A stretch of DNA of 64,000 nucleotides from an uncultured SAR86 cluster bacterium (GTDB taxonomy: Bacteria; Pseudomonadota; Gammaproteobacteria; Magnimaribacterales; AG-339-G14), in NCBI GenBank assembly GCA_902587545.1, contig CACILL010000001.1:62001-126000 (forward strand). Reading direction: 5' to 3'. Position numbers and translations under genes: made by a program. Of the stretch, positions 17,431 through 25,414 are shown piece after piece. Numbering within the stretch: the stretch's first letter is position 1; each line of letters opens with the position of its first letter. The notes below the pieces were generated by a model. The model was given only the letters and a program-made list of their open reading frames with translations. It searched no databases and had not been told where the DNA came from.

Positions 17431-18243
17431 CTAATCAAATAGACAAATCGCTCTAACTTCAATGCTCTCACGAGGGGAAACCTTTGAATCACAACTCAAA
17501 TCATCAAAGGCGCTATGTAAAGTAGGCATAAAGGGATTTTCATTAGAATCATAAGTTTTAAACATCACTACTTCATCCCTATTCATTTTTGGATAAAAGT
17601 ACCATTTGTGATTATCGCTGTTCATTGATTGATATATTTCAACGGTAAAACCATTCTCATCGGCTAATGTTTCAGTTTTTTCCTCTTCTTTTCCGTAATT
17701 GAATAAATCAGTAGGAATTAATTCTTTTTCAGAAACTGTTCTAGAATCGCAAAGAGCAAAGGGTGCGTCCATCCCATCTTCATCAAAACGCCTCCACAAA
17801 TTATAAACAGTGATTCTACTTGGGTTAGAATCATTCTCGTCAAGTAAGGGTTGAATGGTTTGTTTGAAATTTGGAGTAAAGTCGTTGTGTACCAATCTAT
17901 GAGCGCCTAATCTTTTGCCTTCAGCAGCCTCAGCTTCGTTTCTTGTAATGTGACTTACGATAAAAACTTGAGTAGCCCCAGTCTGCTTTTTAACCAAATT
18001 TGCCATTTCGTCGTAGTAGATTTCTGTTACTTCTTTATCGTCATAAAAATCAGTCATTGCCGATTTATGATTCAATAAAACAAAACCGGACTCGGTTAAG
18101 GAGTGATCTTCTTCTCTAGCATTGAAAACTTCTTTTATGAAGCCCTTGTGATCGGGCCTATCTGGATCAGGTTCCTTAACTCCAAAGGCTGGCTTTGGTT
18201 CGCCTTTTTTTAATGGATTTCTGTAAAAAAATTCTGCTTTCAT
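17431..18243 (-). CDS. CmcJ/NvfI-family oxygenase-like protein
   Basis: A 270-aa protein of the CmcJ/NvfI family. The diagnostic run is AHRLVHNDFTPNF (His-x-Asp), SRITVYNLWRRFDEDGMDAPFALCDSRTVSEKELIPTD, then HKWYFYPKMNRDEVVMFKTYDS and TLHSAFDDLSCDSKVSPRESIEVRAICLFD. NvfI is an Fe(II)/2-oxoglutarate endoperoxidase and CmcJ acts with CmcI in cephamycin synthesis; the H-x-D and later His agree with an iron centre. No secondary-metabolite genes are near, so the role is open. It precedes the alpha-hydroxy-acid oxidase-like gene's 3' end, 30 bases apart, and follows the MDR gene on the same strand. Confidence 0.8.
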   Translation of the reverse strand: MKAEFFYRNPLKKGEPKPAFGVKEPDPDRPDHKGFIKEVFNAREEDHSLTESGFVLLNHKSAMTDFYDDKEVTEIYYDEMANLVKKQTGATQVFIVSHITRNEAEAAEGKRLGAHRLVHNDFTPNFKQTIQPLLDENDSNPSRITVYNLWRRFDEDGMDAPFALCDSRTVSEKELIPTDLFNYGKEEEKTETLADENGFTVEIYQSMNSDNHKWYFYPKMNRDEVVMFKTYDSNENPFMPTLHSAFDDLSCDSKVSPRESIEVRAICLFD

Positions 18244-18272
18244 GATTTATTTTGCATATTCTATGCTAAAAA

Positions 18273-19427
18273 CTATCTCTTTCGAAGCATATGTGGTTTT
18301 AAATCTTTTAACTGATTTACTCCCATGAGTTTCATATCTCTTTCGATTTCATTTTGCATATTACCAAGAGCTTTTTCGACTCCATCTTGTCCAGCAGCAG
18401 CTAAGCCAAAAAGATACATCCTTCCCCCTGAGCAGGCTGTAGCTCCCATCGCCATTGCCTTGAGAACATGCGTACCTCTTTGTATGCCTCCATCTAAAAT
18501 AACTTCTATTTCACCCCCTACTTCTTGAAGAATTTCATCGAGTTGATCAAAAGGACTTCTTCCTCCATCAAGTTGTCTACCACCATGATTCGATACCATA
18601 ATTGCATCGGCTTTCATCTCTACTGCTTTCCTAGCATCGCTTGGACTCATAATACCTTTGAGACAAAATTTTCTTCCCCAATCTTCTTTGAGCTTTATGA
18701 CATCATCCCAAGTCATGCTTTGGTCCAACATGGTCGTAAAATAGTCTCCTACAGATATAGCGATATTTGTTCCCTCATTAACATGACTGGATAATTGAGA
18801 CAATTCAAACTTTTCTCTAAACAAATAATTTAAAGCCCAGGCAGGTTTTATGCCAAACTGAAAAATACTTTTTGGCGTTAATTTTGGCGGAGTTGTGAAA
18901 CCTGTTCGCAAATCTCTCTCTCGATTGCCTCCCGTAATCGTATCAACAGTTAGAGTTAAGATTTCAAAATTAGCCTCTTGTGCCATAGAAATCATTGAAT
19001 CGTTCAAGCCTCTATCCTTATGAAAATAAAACTGAAACATTTTCGGAGTCTTAATCAATTCATCTATATCTTTAAGTTTTACCGTCCCTAAAGAAGACAC
19101 ACCAAATAAGGTGTTGAACTTTTCAGCTGCTTTTGCAACTGCCCTTTCGCCTTGATGATGAAACAATCTCTGCAAAGCGGTTGGAGAACAAAAAATTGGC
19201 AATCCTAACTTGTAACCCATTACCTCTACCGACATATCAATATTTTCAACTCCTGCAAGTACATTGGGAATTAAATCAACATCTTGGAATGCTTCGGTAT
19301 TTCTTTGATAAGTAGTTTCGTCCTCTGCTGCCCCATCAATGTAATGATAAATCGGACCAGGCAGTCTTCTTCTGGCTAAGTCTTTTAAATCTTGAAAATT
19401 GTTACAGTTTTTAAGTGATCTTGGCAT
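18273..19427 (-). CDS. FMN-dependent alpha-hydroxy-acid dehydrogenase (LldD-like)
   Basis: A 384-aa TIM-barrel flavoenzyme that oxidises L-lactate or another 2-hydroxy acid. N-terminal PGPIYHYIDGAAEDETTYQRN, GLPIFCSPTALQRLFHHQGE, FQFYFHKDRG and the catalytic segment SNHGGRQLDGGRSPFD (His base, Arg carboxylate clamp), followed by VILDGGIQRGTHVLKAMAMGATACSGGRMYLFGLAAAGQDGV for phosphate binding, define the family. E. coli LldD has 396 aa. The PMNTF-like variation (SCP instead of APT around FCSPTALQ) is common in distant members, so lactate is only one possible substrate. Head-to-head with the SDR gene at 19501. Confidence 0.9.
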   Translation of the reverse strand: MPRSLKNCNNFQDLKDLARRRLPGPIYHYIDGAAEDETTYQRNTEAFQDVDLIPNVLAGVENIDMSVEVMGYKLGLPIFCSPTALQRLFHHQGERAVAKAAEKFNTLFGVSSLGTVKLKDIDELIKTPKMFQFYFHKDRGLNDSMISMAQEANFEILTLTVDTITGGNRERDLRTGFTTPPKLTPKSIFQFGIKPAWALNYLFREKFELSQLSSHVNEGTNIAISVGDYFTTMLDQSMTWDDVIKLKEDWGRKFCLKGIMSPSDARKAVEMKADAIMVSNHGGRQLDGGRSPFDQLDEILQEVGGEIEVILDGGIQRGTHVLKAMAMGATACSGGRMYLFGLAAAGQDGVEKALGNMQNEIERDMKLMGVNQLKDLKPHMLRKR

Positions 19428-19500
19428 GATATTTTAAAAATCTATTTTAAACGGCAATCTTCTTATGTAATAGTAATGATTAGAAAAAATAGAGGTCAAA

Positions 19501-20280
19501 ATGTCAGAATACAAAACACCAAACTTTTCCATAGATTTATCAGGTCAGATTGCCCTAGTAACTGGAGCATCTTCAGGACTAGGATACCGTTTTTCGAAAG
19601 TATTAGCTTCCTGTGGTGCAAAGGTCGCAATATCTGCTCGTAGGAAAGAGAAACTAGAATCTTTGGCTGAGGAAATAAAAGCCAATGGGGGTGAATGCAT
19701 GGTTGTACCAATAGATATGACTGACAGAAAAAGCATCAAGTCAGCTGTAGACACTATTTCTAAAGAAATGGGTACTATTGATACTTTAGTAAATAATGCT
19801 GGTATCCCAGACGCACAATGGGCTGTTAAACAATCGGAAGAATTGATCGATAATGTTATGGAAACCAACCTTACAGGTCCATATATTCTCTCTTGTGAAG
19901 TAGCGAGAAAATTAATTGAAGAGAAAAAACCCGGCAGAATGGTAAATATTGCCTCCGTAGCGGCTTTCAACACAACGCCACAATCAGCAGCTTCTCTTTA
20001 TTCAATAACAAAAAAAGCTGTAGTGAGAATGACTGAGGCTCTGGCTGTTGAATGGTCGAAAAGTTACATAAACGTAAATGCAATTGCTCCGGGAGCTTTT
20101 TCCTCAGAAATGCTAGATGGCATGATAGAAAGAGTTGGTGACTTTAGCCAAGCATTTCCAAGAAAAAGAATTTGTACTCCAGAGCAGATGGATTCAACTT
20201 TGTTATTCCTAGTATCTCCTTCTTCAGAGTGCGTCACTGGAACTTGTATAAAGATTGATGATGGACAGGGTCCTAGATAA
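19501..20280 (+). CDS. Short-chain dehydrogenase/reductase (SDR)
   Basis: A 259-aa classical SDR. Cofactor motif TGASSGLG (about residues 20-27), NNAG at about 100, and the catalytic set Ser (SVAA) with YSITK (Tyr-x3-Lys). An acidic residue after the second strand is replaced by the Arg pair SARRKEK, which usually favours NADPH. AIAPGAFSSEMLDG is the substrate loop. It has a GAGG ribosome-binding site and stands head-to-head with the FMN oxidase gene. Likely 3-oxoacyl or hydroxy-compound reduction; not assignable more precisely. Confidence 0.9.
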   Translation: MSEYKTPNFSIDLSGQIALVTGASSGLGYRFSKVLASCGAKVAISARRKEKLESLAEEIKANGGECMVVPIDMTDRKSIKSAVDTISKEMGTIDTLVNNAGIPDAQWAVKQSEELIDNVMETNLTGPYILSCEVARKLIEEKKPGRMVNIASVAAFNTTPQSAASLYSITKKAVVRMTEALAVEWSKSYINVNAIAPGAFSSEMLDGMIERVGDFSQAFPRKRICTPEQMDSTLLFLVSPSSECVTGTCIKIDDGQGPR

Positions 20281-20285
20281 ATAAT

Positions 20286-20711
20286 CTATGCTTTCATTCT
20301 TTCAAGCATATCTTGCATTTGCTGATGCAATTTATTGACTGCTTGAAGAGGTCTAACAATGACCTTGAATTCCGTGATTTTGTTTTCTTCGTTCCAAGAG
20401 ATCAAATCAATACCATTGACATAAATTCCATCAATTTCTGTTTCAAATTCCAGAACTGCAGAATTTTCACCAATGATTTCTTTAACATACTTAAATTTCG
20501 AAGGGCTTTTTTCGTCTAAGATTTTTTTAGGCGAATCTTCCCCTCCGAAAACTCCACCTGCTGCCATCAAATACATTTTGGTTATCTCTCTTCCTCTTTG
20601 AGGTGTGTAGACAACTGGAGAATAAAAAACACAATCCTCAGCCAATATTTCATCGTATTTATCTGGGTTATCTGATTTGATTACCTCGTACCATTTTTCT
20701 ATAGCATGCAT
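20286..20711 (-). CDS. SnoaL/NTF2-like protein
   Basis: A 141-aa alpha+beta protein with the NTF2/SnoaL fold pattern: an N-terminal helix HAIEKWYEVIKSDNPDKYDEILAEDCVFYSPVV, a helix at KMYLMAAGGVF, and long strands ending in the AVLEFETEIDGIYVNGIDLISWNEENKITEFKVIVRPLQAV run that is very typical of nuclear-transport-factor-2-like proteins. Such small proteins bind or isomerise hydrophobic ligands; no catalytic residue can be named. It ends five bases from the convergent SDR gene and its promoter region is shared with the amidase remnant. Confidence 0.78.
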   Translation of the reverse strand: MHAIEKWYEVIKSDNPDKYDEILAEDCVFYSPVVYTPQRGREITKMYLMAAGGVFGGEDSPKKILDEKSPSKFKYVKEIIGENSAVLEFETEIDGIYVNGIDLISWNEENKITEFKVIVRPLQAVNKLHQQMQDMLERMKA

Positions 20712-20793
20712 TTTTATCTCCTAATATGAATTCAAATAATTTTTGAAACCTTATGTTTATCTTAATTCAAAGTTTCATTTTTTGGGAGAGAAT

Positions 20794-20867
20794 ATGGACG
20801 AATTAGTAAAAAAAGTGCTGTTGAATTAAGTCGACTTATTAAAAATGGCGAAACTTCAAGCGAATAA
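20794..20867 (+). pseudogene. Amidase N-terminal remnant
   Basis: Starting at ATG 20794, with a GGGAGAG ribosome-binding site before it, the frame reads MDELVKK and then fails. Adding one A to the A7 run at 20808-20814 continues it as SAVELSRLIKNGETSSE before a stop at 20865-20867. This resembles the N-terminal helix of amidase-signature enzymes (SAxELxxLIxxGExSS). Nothing of the catalytic domain remains: the minus-strand aldo/keto reductase ends at 20856 inside the remnant. I read it as a gene deleted down to 24 codons with its start signals left behind. The similarity rests on a short stretch. Confidence 0.45.
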
Positions 20868-21839
20868 ATCTTCTAGCTCTTTAAGTTGGACTTCATTTAG
20901 GTTTTCTTTGCTTTCTACCTCAATACATTCCTGTAACTCCTTTGTATTTTTTACTCCTAAAATAACCGAACTCACCTTTTGTATTGATAGAGCGTAACGA
21001 TGAGCTAAAGAAGCAGGAGATTCGCCCCATTCTTTTGAAAGTTTTCTAAAAGCCTCTGCTTTTTCATAATCATCAAAATCAAGCTTATCTCTTCCTGATG
21101 GATGAGGTTCACGATCCATTTTTGACGTTAATGCTCCTGCTTGAACAGCTCTAATAGCCAAAATGGGAATATCTTTGTCCTGACACTCTTTAAGAATTCT
21201 ATTAGGATCGGGTTTTTTGCTTATGTAGCCAATAGCTCCAATAGAATTCATCACGTTAACTGCGCACTGCATAGCTTCGGGTTGTTTTTCATGATTAATT
21301 GCAGAAATTAAAGCATCTTCTTCGCCCAGACCTATTCCCCAAGCGTCTATCTTTCCTTCAGACTTCAATCTTTCGAAAGCTGGAATCACAGAATCGAAAT
21401 AACAAGATAAAGAAGTTGTAATTGAATCTCTTAAATCATTTAAAACGGGTAGTTGATAGTTATCTTTGATCAATTGAGAGTGCAAAAGAAATAAGCTCAC
21501 CTTTTCTACTTTCATTCTCTCAAAACTTTCGATTAGAGATTCATTGAGTTTTTCATAAACCTTATCGTGCGGAAGAGTGCCCAACTGACATTTAGTTGTA
21601 ATTTTCAGTTTAGACGCGTCTCTATCTTTGAGAGCTTCTCCAACAACTAGTTCAGCCTCTCCCCTGCCATACATTGGAGCCATATCAAGATGATTGATAC
21701 CGGAATCAATGGCATGTAAAACAGTATCAACCGCCTCCTTTCTGGTTGTTTTACCCCATACGTTTCCTATCCCGCCTCCACCTAAAGTTAAAGCACTGAT
21801 TGATCCAAAAGGCGTGAAGTTTCTATATTTCATAAGCAT
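20856..21839 (-). CDS. Aldo/keto reductase
   Basis: A 327-aa NADPH-dependent (beta/alpha)8-barrel reductase. GINHLDMAPMYGRGEAELVVGEAL carries the catalytic Asp and Tyr; the Lys is in KITTKCQLG, and the usual His appears as LLHSQL. The C-terminal cofactor region SSVILGVKNTKELQECIE matches the Glu/Lys-rich NADPH-binding end of the family. Most like the AKR11/12-type (pyridoxal-4- or L-fucose-dehydrogenase-like) proteins with GGGGIGNVWG at the start. It ends over the amidase remnant and starts 15 bases from the FAD monooxygenase gene's stop. Confidence 0.87.
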   Translation of the reverse strand: MLMKYRNFTPFGSISALTLGGGGIGNVWGKTTRKEAVDTVLHAIDSGINHLDMAPMYGRGEAELVVGEALKDRDASKLKITTKCQLGTLPHDKVYEKLNESLIESFERMKVEKVSLFLLHSQLIKDNYQLPVLNDLRDSITTSLSCYFDSVIPAFERLKSEGKIDAWGIGLGEEDALISAINHEKQPEAMQCAVNVMNSIGAIGYISKKPDPNRILKECQDKDIPILAIRAVQAGALTSKMDREPHPSGRDKLDFDDYEKAEAFRKLSKEWGESPASLAHRYALSIQKVSSVILGVKNTKELQECIEVESKENLNEVQLKELEDLFA

Positions 21840-21854
21840 GTCATAGTTTAAATT

Positions 21855-23030
21855 TTATTTTGAGATGGCATCGTATTTATAAAAACTATCCATAATTTTT
21901 TTTATAAAAAATTTCATTACTAAGTTTCTAAAAATAGCAAAGAAATCCGAAAGATGAAAAATCGTTGCATTCCTAGTGGCAGTTTTTTGTGCCTTTGCCG
22001 TTCTATACTTTCTTTTATTCTCGTAATCGTTAAGCCCCAATGCAACATTATTGAAAGAAGAAAGGCTTGAGGCCAGAACAATACCATCCTCAATAGCCAT
22101 AGCAGCTCCTTGGGCTATAAACGGTAACATTGGATGTGCTGCATCGCCAAGCAAACTGAATCTTCCTTTACTCCATTTATTCATCGGCGCCCTGTCGTGC
22201 AATCCCCACTTGAATAAACTACCGGGTTTTGTACTTTCTAAAATCTCTTGAATTTCGGGATGCCAGTCTGAAAAAATATGCTTTAGTTCAGAGATATCTC
22301 CTTTTTCAGACCAATCCTCATTCGTCCAGTCATTTTGTTCAACAAGACATACACAATTTAAAAAATTTCCACCTTTAACCAGATATTGTACAAAGTGCTT
22401 TTTGGGTCCCAACCAAACTTTAGTATTTTGTTGTATGAATTTTGAAGATATTTTTTCTACAGGAACTAACATTCGCCATGCTACGTTCCCTGTATATCGA
22501 GCTTGGTCTTCCCCCCAAAGCTTTTTTCTTACAGCTGAATGAATTCCATCTGCACCGATCACAGCATCCGACCCAATCACCCTTTCTTTGATTTTAATAA
22601 AGGCGCCATTTTCTTCTTCATATAAGTCTATGATTTCAGAATTTTTTTCAATCTGAATTTCTTGTTTATTAATAATTTTTAAAAGAGCTTTTTGTAAATC
22701 AGCCCGATGAACATCATAGTTTGGAGAACCATATATCTTTACTGAAGAATTTTTTAACGCCCTTTGAGCTAAAACTTTTCCTGTTCGATAATGGAGAAAT
22801 TGAAACGCTTCCGGTTCATGAACATCTGCCTGTAATTCTTCCATAACACCAAGATATTCGAGTACCTTATTAGCATTTGGAGAAAGCTGAATTCCTGCAC
22901 CAAGCTCACTTAAAGATTCTGTCTTTTCGTAGATTGTTGGTTTATGACCTCTTTTTTTTAAGGCTAAAGCAGCTACCAATCCTCCAATTCCAGCTCCAAC
23001 AATTGAAATTTCTAAGGGTTTAGATTTCAT
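21855..23030 (-). CDS. FAD-dependent monooxygenase (salicylate-hydroxylase-like)
   Basis: A 391-aa class A flavoprotein monooxygenase. The N-terminal Rossmann motif is VGAGIGGLVAALALKKRG with the Glu at the end of strand 2 (IYEK), the middle motif is GADGIHSAVRKKLWG (DG motif for FAD/NADH), and the second FAD motif is LLGDAAHPMLPFIAQGAAMAIEDG (GD). These three define the p-hydroxybenzoate/salicylate hydroxylase group, which hydroxylates aromatic rings using NAD(P)H. The C-terminal 60 residues are hydrophobic (FFAIFRNLVMKFFIKKIMDSF), so membrane contact is possible. Neighbours do not fix the substrate. Confidence 0.87.
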   Translation of the reverse strand: MKSKPLEISIVGAGIGGLVAALALKKRGHKPTIYEKTESLSELGAGIQLSPNANKVLEYLGVMEELQADVHEPEAFQFLHYRTGKVLAQRALKNSSVKIYGSPNYDVHRADLQKALLKIINKQEIQIEKNSEIIDLYEEENGAFIKIKERVIGSDAVIGADGIHSAVRKKLWGEDQARYTGNVAWRMLVPVEKISSKFIQQNTKVWLGPKKHFVQYLVKGGNFLNCVCLVEQNDWTNEDWSEKGDISELKHIFSDWHPEIQEILESTKPGSLFKWGLHDRAPMNKWSKGRFSLLGDAAHPMLPFIAQGAAMAIEDGIVLASSLSSFNNVALGLNDYENKRKYRTAKAQKTATRNATIFHLSDFFAIFRNLVMKFFIKKIMDSFYKYDAISK

Positions 23031-23042
23031 AAAGATCTACAG

Positions 23043-23492
23043 TTAGAGAACAGGAGAAGAATGATGAATTTTTATCTTTATTTCTCCTTCTTCAAGACAA
23101 AAAACAAAAGTGAAAGCAACCAAAGTCGTCTCACTCGATGAGACTGGTTTAAATGAGAGCGTACCCATTGCAGTTGATAAGTTTTCCTCATTTAATATAT
23201 TCAATTCTTGAAGATTTATTTCTTCCCATGGCTTTAATGCAAAGCCGTTATCCTCCGAAAATTTTCCCTTAACAAAATAAGACAGAGCTTCTTCTAAGTT
23301 ATTTCTAAATATTTTTTCTTTGGTAAAGGTCGGTTTGAAAAGTACCTGTTGAGTTTCAAAAGCGTAGTGCTTAGATAAAAATTTCAAAGCTTCTTTTTTA
23401 AAATCCTCTTTTTTTGAATAAGCTTTTCCTATCTCAATTACCCCTTTGGTCCATGAATCAAGAAACTCTCTAATTTTAGATTCGTTCATCAA
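23043..23492 (-). CDS. Hypothetical small protein, possibly SnoaL-like
   Basis: A 149-aa protein I do not recognise with certainty. It begins with helices (SKIREFLDSWTKGVIEIGKAYSKKEDFKKEALKFLSKHYAF) and ends with beta-strands (ETTLVAFTFVFCLEEGEIKIKIHHSSPVL), the strand-rich close of SnoaL/NTF2-like proteins such as those annotated as phosphoribosyl-AMP-cyclohydrolase-like. No signal peptide or membrane segment. It is the first gene of the minus-strand unit with the FAD monooxygenase 12 bases downstream, so a shared small-molecule role is plausible. Confidence 0.6.
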   Translation of the reverse strand: MMNESKIREFLDSWTKGVIEIGKAYSKKEDFKKEALKFLSKHYAFETQQVLFKPTFTKEKIFRNNLEEALSYFVKGKFSEDNGFALKPWEEINLQELNILNEENLSTAMGTLSFKPVSSSETTLVAFTFVFCLEEGEIKIKIHHSSPVL

Positions 23493-23541
23493 ATTATGAT
23501 AATTAATTTATTTAGGTATTGAAACTAAGTAAGATGGATTC

Positions 23542-24366
23542 ATGAGTATTTATAAAGATAAAAAAGTCCTTATCACAGGTGCATCGACTGGGATAGGCTA
23601 TGCCTTGGCTGAAGAATTAAATAAACGAGGTGCGGAAGTTATTTTAACTGCAAGATCAGAGGATAAATTGCATGCCCTTGCTGAAAAAATTAAAGCATCT
23701 GGTGGGAAAGCACACGTCTTTGTAGAAGATCTTTCTATTCAAGGCTCTGCTGAAGCTTTATATAACCAAATAAAATCTCAAAATTTATCTGTCGATATCT
23801 TAATTAACAATGCTGGATACGGCAGATGGGGAGAATTAACTAGCTTTGAAAGGGATGATTATGCAGAGATGCTACAGCTTAATGTTGTAACACTGACAGA
23901 TCTTTGCCATTTGTATTTACCTGATATGGTTAGACAAGGTGGTGGTGGCATCATAAATGTTGGCTCTATGGCTTCTTTGGCGCCAATACCTTATGCAAGT
24001 ATTTATTCTTCTTCAAAAGCATATGTTTTGATGTTCTCTGAAGCAATTAGGTTTGAATATCAAGATAAAAATATCAAAGTTATGGCGCTTCTTCCTGGAG
24101 GGACGGAATCGGAGTTTGCCCGAGTAGCTACAGAAAAATCTGAGGAACTAACTGAAAGATATCAAAATCGAGATAACTCAGCTTCTGGAATGACTATGCA
24201 AACTTCGCATGATGTTGCTTTAGAATGTCTTGAAGGTTATAAAAAAAATAGACAATTCGTCATTTGTGGCAGAAGCAATAGAGTTTTAAATTTCGTTACT
24301 GGTTTTATGACTAGAAAAGCCGTTCTTAATTTCACCGGCAAAATGTTTAAAAAAATAGCTGGCTAA
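23542..24366 (+). CDS. Short-chain dehydrogenase/reductase (SDR)
   Basis: A 274-aa classical SDR: TGASTGIG cofactor loop, NNAGYGRWG (the NAG motif with the downstream GRWG seen in DltE/YqjQ-like members), SMAS with catalytic Ser, and YSSSK for the Tyr-x3-Lys. The C-terminal tail (FVTGFMTRKAVLNFTGKMFKK) is typical of the same YqjQ-like branch, which lies in the membrane-associated group. NADPH is likely (LTARSEDK after strand 2). Head-to-head with the small SnoaL-like gene and 60 bases upstream of the metal operon, with no terminator seen between. Confidence 0.88.
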   Translation: MSIYKDKKVLITGASTGIGYALAEELNKRGAEVILTARSEDKLHALAEKIKASGGKAHVFVEDLSIQGSAEALYNQIKSQNLSVDILINNAGYGRWGELTSFERDDYAEMLQLNVVTLTDLCHLYLPDMVRQGGGGIINVGSMASLAPIPYASIYSSSKAYVLMFSEAIRFEYQDKNIKVMALLPGGTESEFARVATEKSEELTERYQNRDNSASGMTMQTSHDVALECLEGYKKNRQFVICGRSNRVLNFVTGFMTRKAVLNFTGKMFKKIAG

Positions 24367-24384
24367 ATTCCAAAATTGTAATAC

Positions 24385-24403
24385 TATACCCCCCATGGGT
24401 ATA
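24385..24403 (+). promoter_or_regulatory. CsoR-type operator (inverted repeat) at the metal operon
   Basis: TATACCC (24385-24391) and GGGTATA (24397-24403) form a perfect 7-bp inverted repeat around CCCAT. This is the TACCC...GGGTA form of CsoR/RcnR-family operators. It overlaps the promoter region: TTGTAA (24376) lies 18 bases before TATAAG (24400), while TACTAT (24382) is another possible -10. A CsoR-like gene sits at the end of the same operon, so autoregulation by metal is the simplest reading. Confidence 0.75.
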
Positions 24404-24426
24404 AGAATAATATTTTTTTTTGCTTA

Positions 24427-24996
24427 ATGTCTTCTCTGTATAGTCAAGCAAGACCAATTTCTTATCCAGAAGGATTCACCCTCATGTCTCATTCTGATAC
24501 TTACAAAGACTCGGTCTATTTTCATTATTCTCCTAGTTTTAAGTATTCAGTAGGCTTGGAAGTAGCAAAAGATGATTATTTTGATGATGAGTATTCTTTT
24601 TTTAGATTTACTTATTTACTAAACAGAAAAAATACACAAAATTCTCAAAGCAATTTATATTTTCAATCAGGTCTTGATCCTGAAAACTTTGATCGTCATT
24701 TTTATGGTCTCCACGGTGATTGGGAAACAAGAAGATGGTTTGTTGGCTTTGGATATAAAGAAAGCTTCAATGACTTTGAAGATTTTTCTGAAAAATATCT
24801 TCAATTTGGCATAGCGCCTTACCTAGGAAAATATGGCGACTTGCATACCTGGTTGATGTTCAAAACAAAGAAGAATTCTTTAGGAGATGGCTGGTCAACT
24901 TATCCTGTAATTAAATTTTTCAAAGGTGATTTTTTAATCGAGCTTGGTTACAACAACAAAACAAGAACTGATGCTCATCTCATGTACAGATTTTAA
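24427..24996 (+). CDS. Outer-membrane-like beta protein of the metal operon
   Basis: From ATG 24427 the product is 189 aa, with repeated alternating beta-strands (YSFFRFTYLLN, RRWFVGFGYKESF, KYLQFGIAPYLGKYG, FLIELGYNN) and a terminal Phe (HLMYRF), a small outer-membrane barrel pattern. No ribosome-binding site precedes this ATG and no signal peptide precedes PISYPEG. However, adding one T to the T9 run at 24413-24421 joins it to ATG 24395 and gives MGIRIIFFFCLMSSLYSQA, a normal signal peptide cleaved after SQA. That start lies inside the CsoR operator. So the true start is uncertain. First gene of the four-gene metal operon; family not recognised. Confidence 0.65.
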   Translation: MSSLYSQARPISYPEGFTLMSHSDTYKDSVYFHYSPSFKYSVGLEVAKDDYFDDEYSFFRFTYLLNRKNTQNSQSNLYFQSGLDPENFDRHFYGLHGDWETRRWFVGFGYKESFNDFEDFSEKYLQFGIAPYLGKYGDLHTWLMFKTKKNSLGDGWSTYPVIKFFKGDFLIELGYNNKTRTDAHLMYRF

Positions 24997-25005
24997 GGAG
25001 TAAAT

Positions 25006-25413
25006 ATGAGACTAATATGTTTAATTTTAATGTTCATGGCATCAATAATTTTTGCTGAAAAAAATCATGATTCCCATGAGCACCACGGTCATGCAGTTCA
25101 TCAAAATGATGTTTACGTGGACGGAAAAAAATTCAAATTAGATAAAGAAAGGTTCGATGAATTTAAAAAAAATCTTAGAGATGTTCAAGTTGCAATAATT
25201 AATGTTCAAGGCATGGTATGTGATTTTTGTGCCCGAGGTATCGAAAAGGCTTTTCTTAAAGATACCAAGGTAAAAAAAATAGATGTTGACCTTGAAAATG
25301 GAAAAGTTGTGATCGCCTATTCTTTAAATAAGAAAATTGAATTTAAGGAAATCAGAGAAAAAATATTAATGAATGGTCAAAACGCAACAGACTATAAGCT
25401 GATGAAAATTTAA
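25006..25413 (+). CDS. Periplasmic heavy-metal-associated (HMA/MerP-like) protein
   Basis: A 135-aa secreted protein: signal peptide MRLICLILMFMASIIFA, a His-rich stretch (HDSHEHHGHAVHQ) that could bind Cu, Zn or Hg, then an HMA ferredoxin-like fold from about residue 60 with the metal site VQGMVCDFCARGIEKAF (Cys-x2-Cys) and VDLENGKVVIAYSLN. This is the MerP/CopZ/Atx1 type that carries a soft metal to a transporter. A strong AAGGAG ribosome-binding site lies 9 bases after the previous stop. It precedes the MerT-like gene, the usual MerP/MerT pair but in reverse order, with one base between. Confidence 0.87.
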   Translation: MRLICLILMFMASIIFAEKNHDSHEHHGHAVHQNDVYVDGKKFKLDKERFDEFKKNLRDVQVAIINVQGMVCDFCARGIEKAFLKDTKVKKIDVDLENGKVVIAYSLNKKIEFKEIREKILMNGQNATDYKLMKI

Positions 25414-25414
25414 C

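Noticed and set aside
19545-19973. Long minus-strand ORF (142 codons) inside the SDR gene
   Set aside because: It lies antisense in a clear SDR with full motifs, with no ribosome-binding site and no family features. Similar shadow ORFs over other genes were also left out.
24395-24427. ATG 24395 as a normal start with a 10-codon leader peptide (MGIRIIFFFA)
   Set aside because: A regulatory leader peptide would need a ribosome-binding site and attenuator hairpin; neither is seen. The frameshift/signal-peptide reading explains the sequence better.
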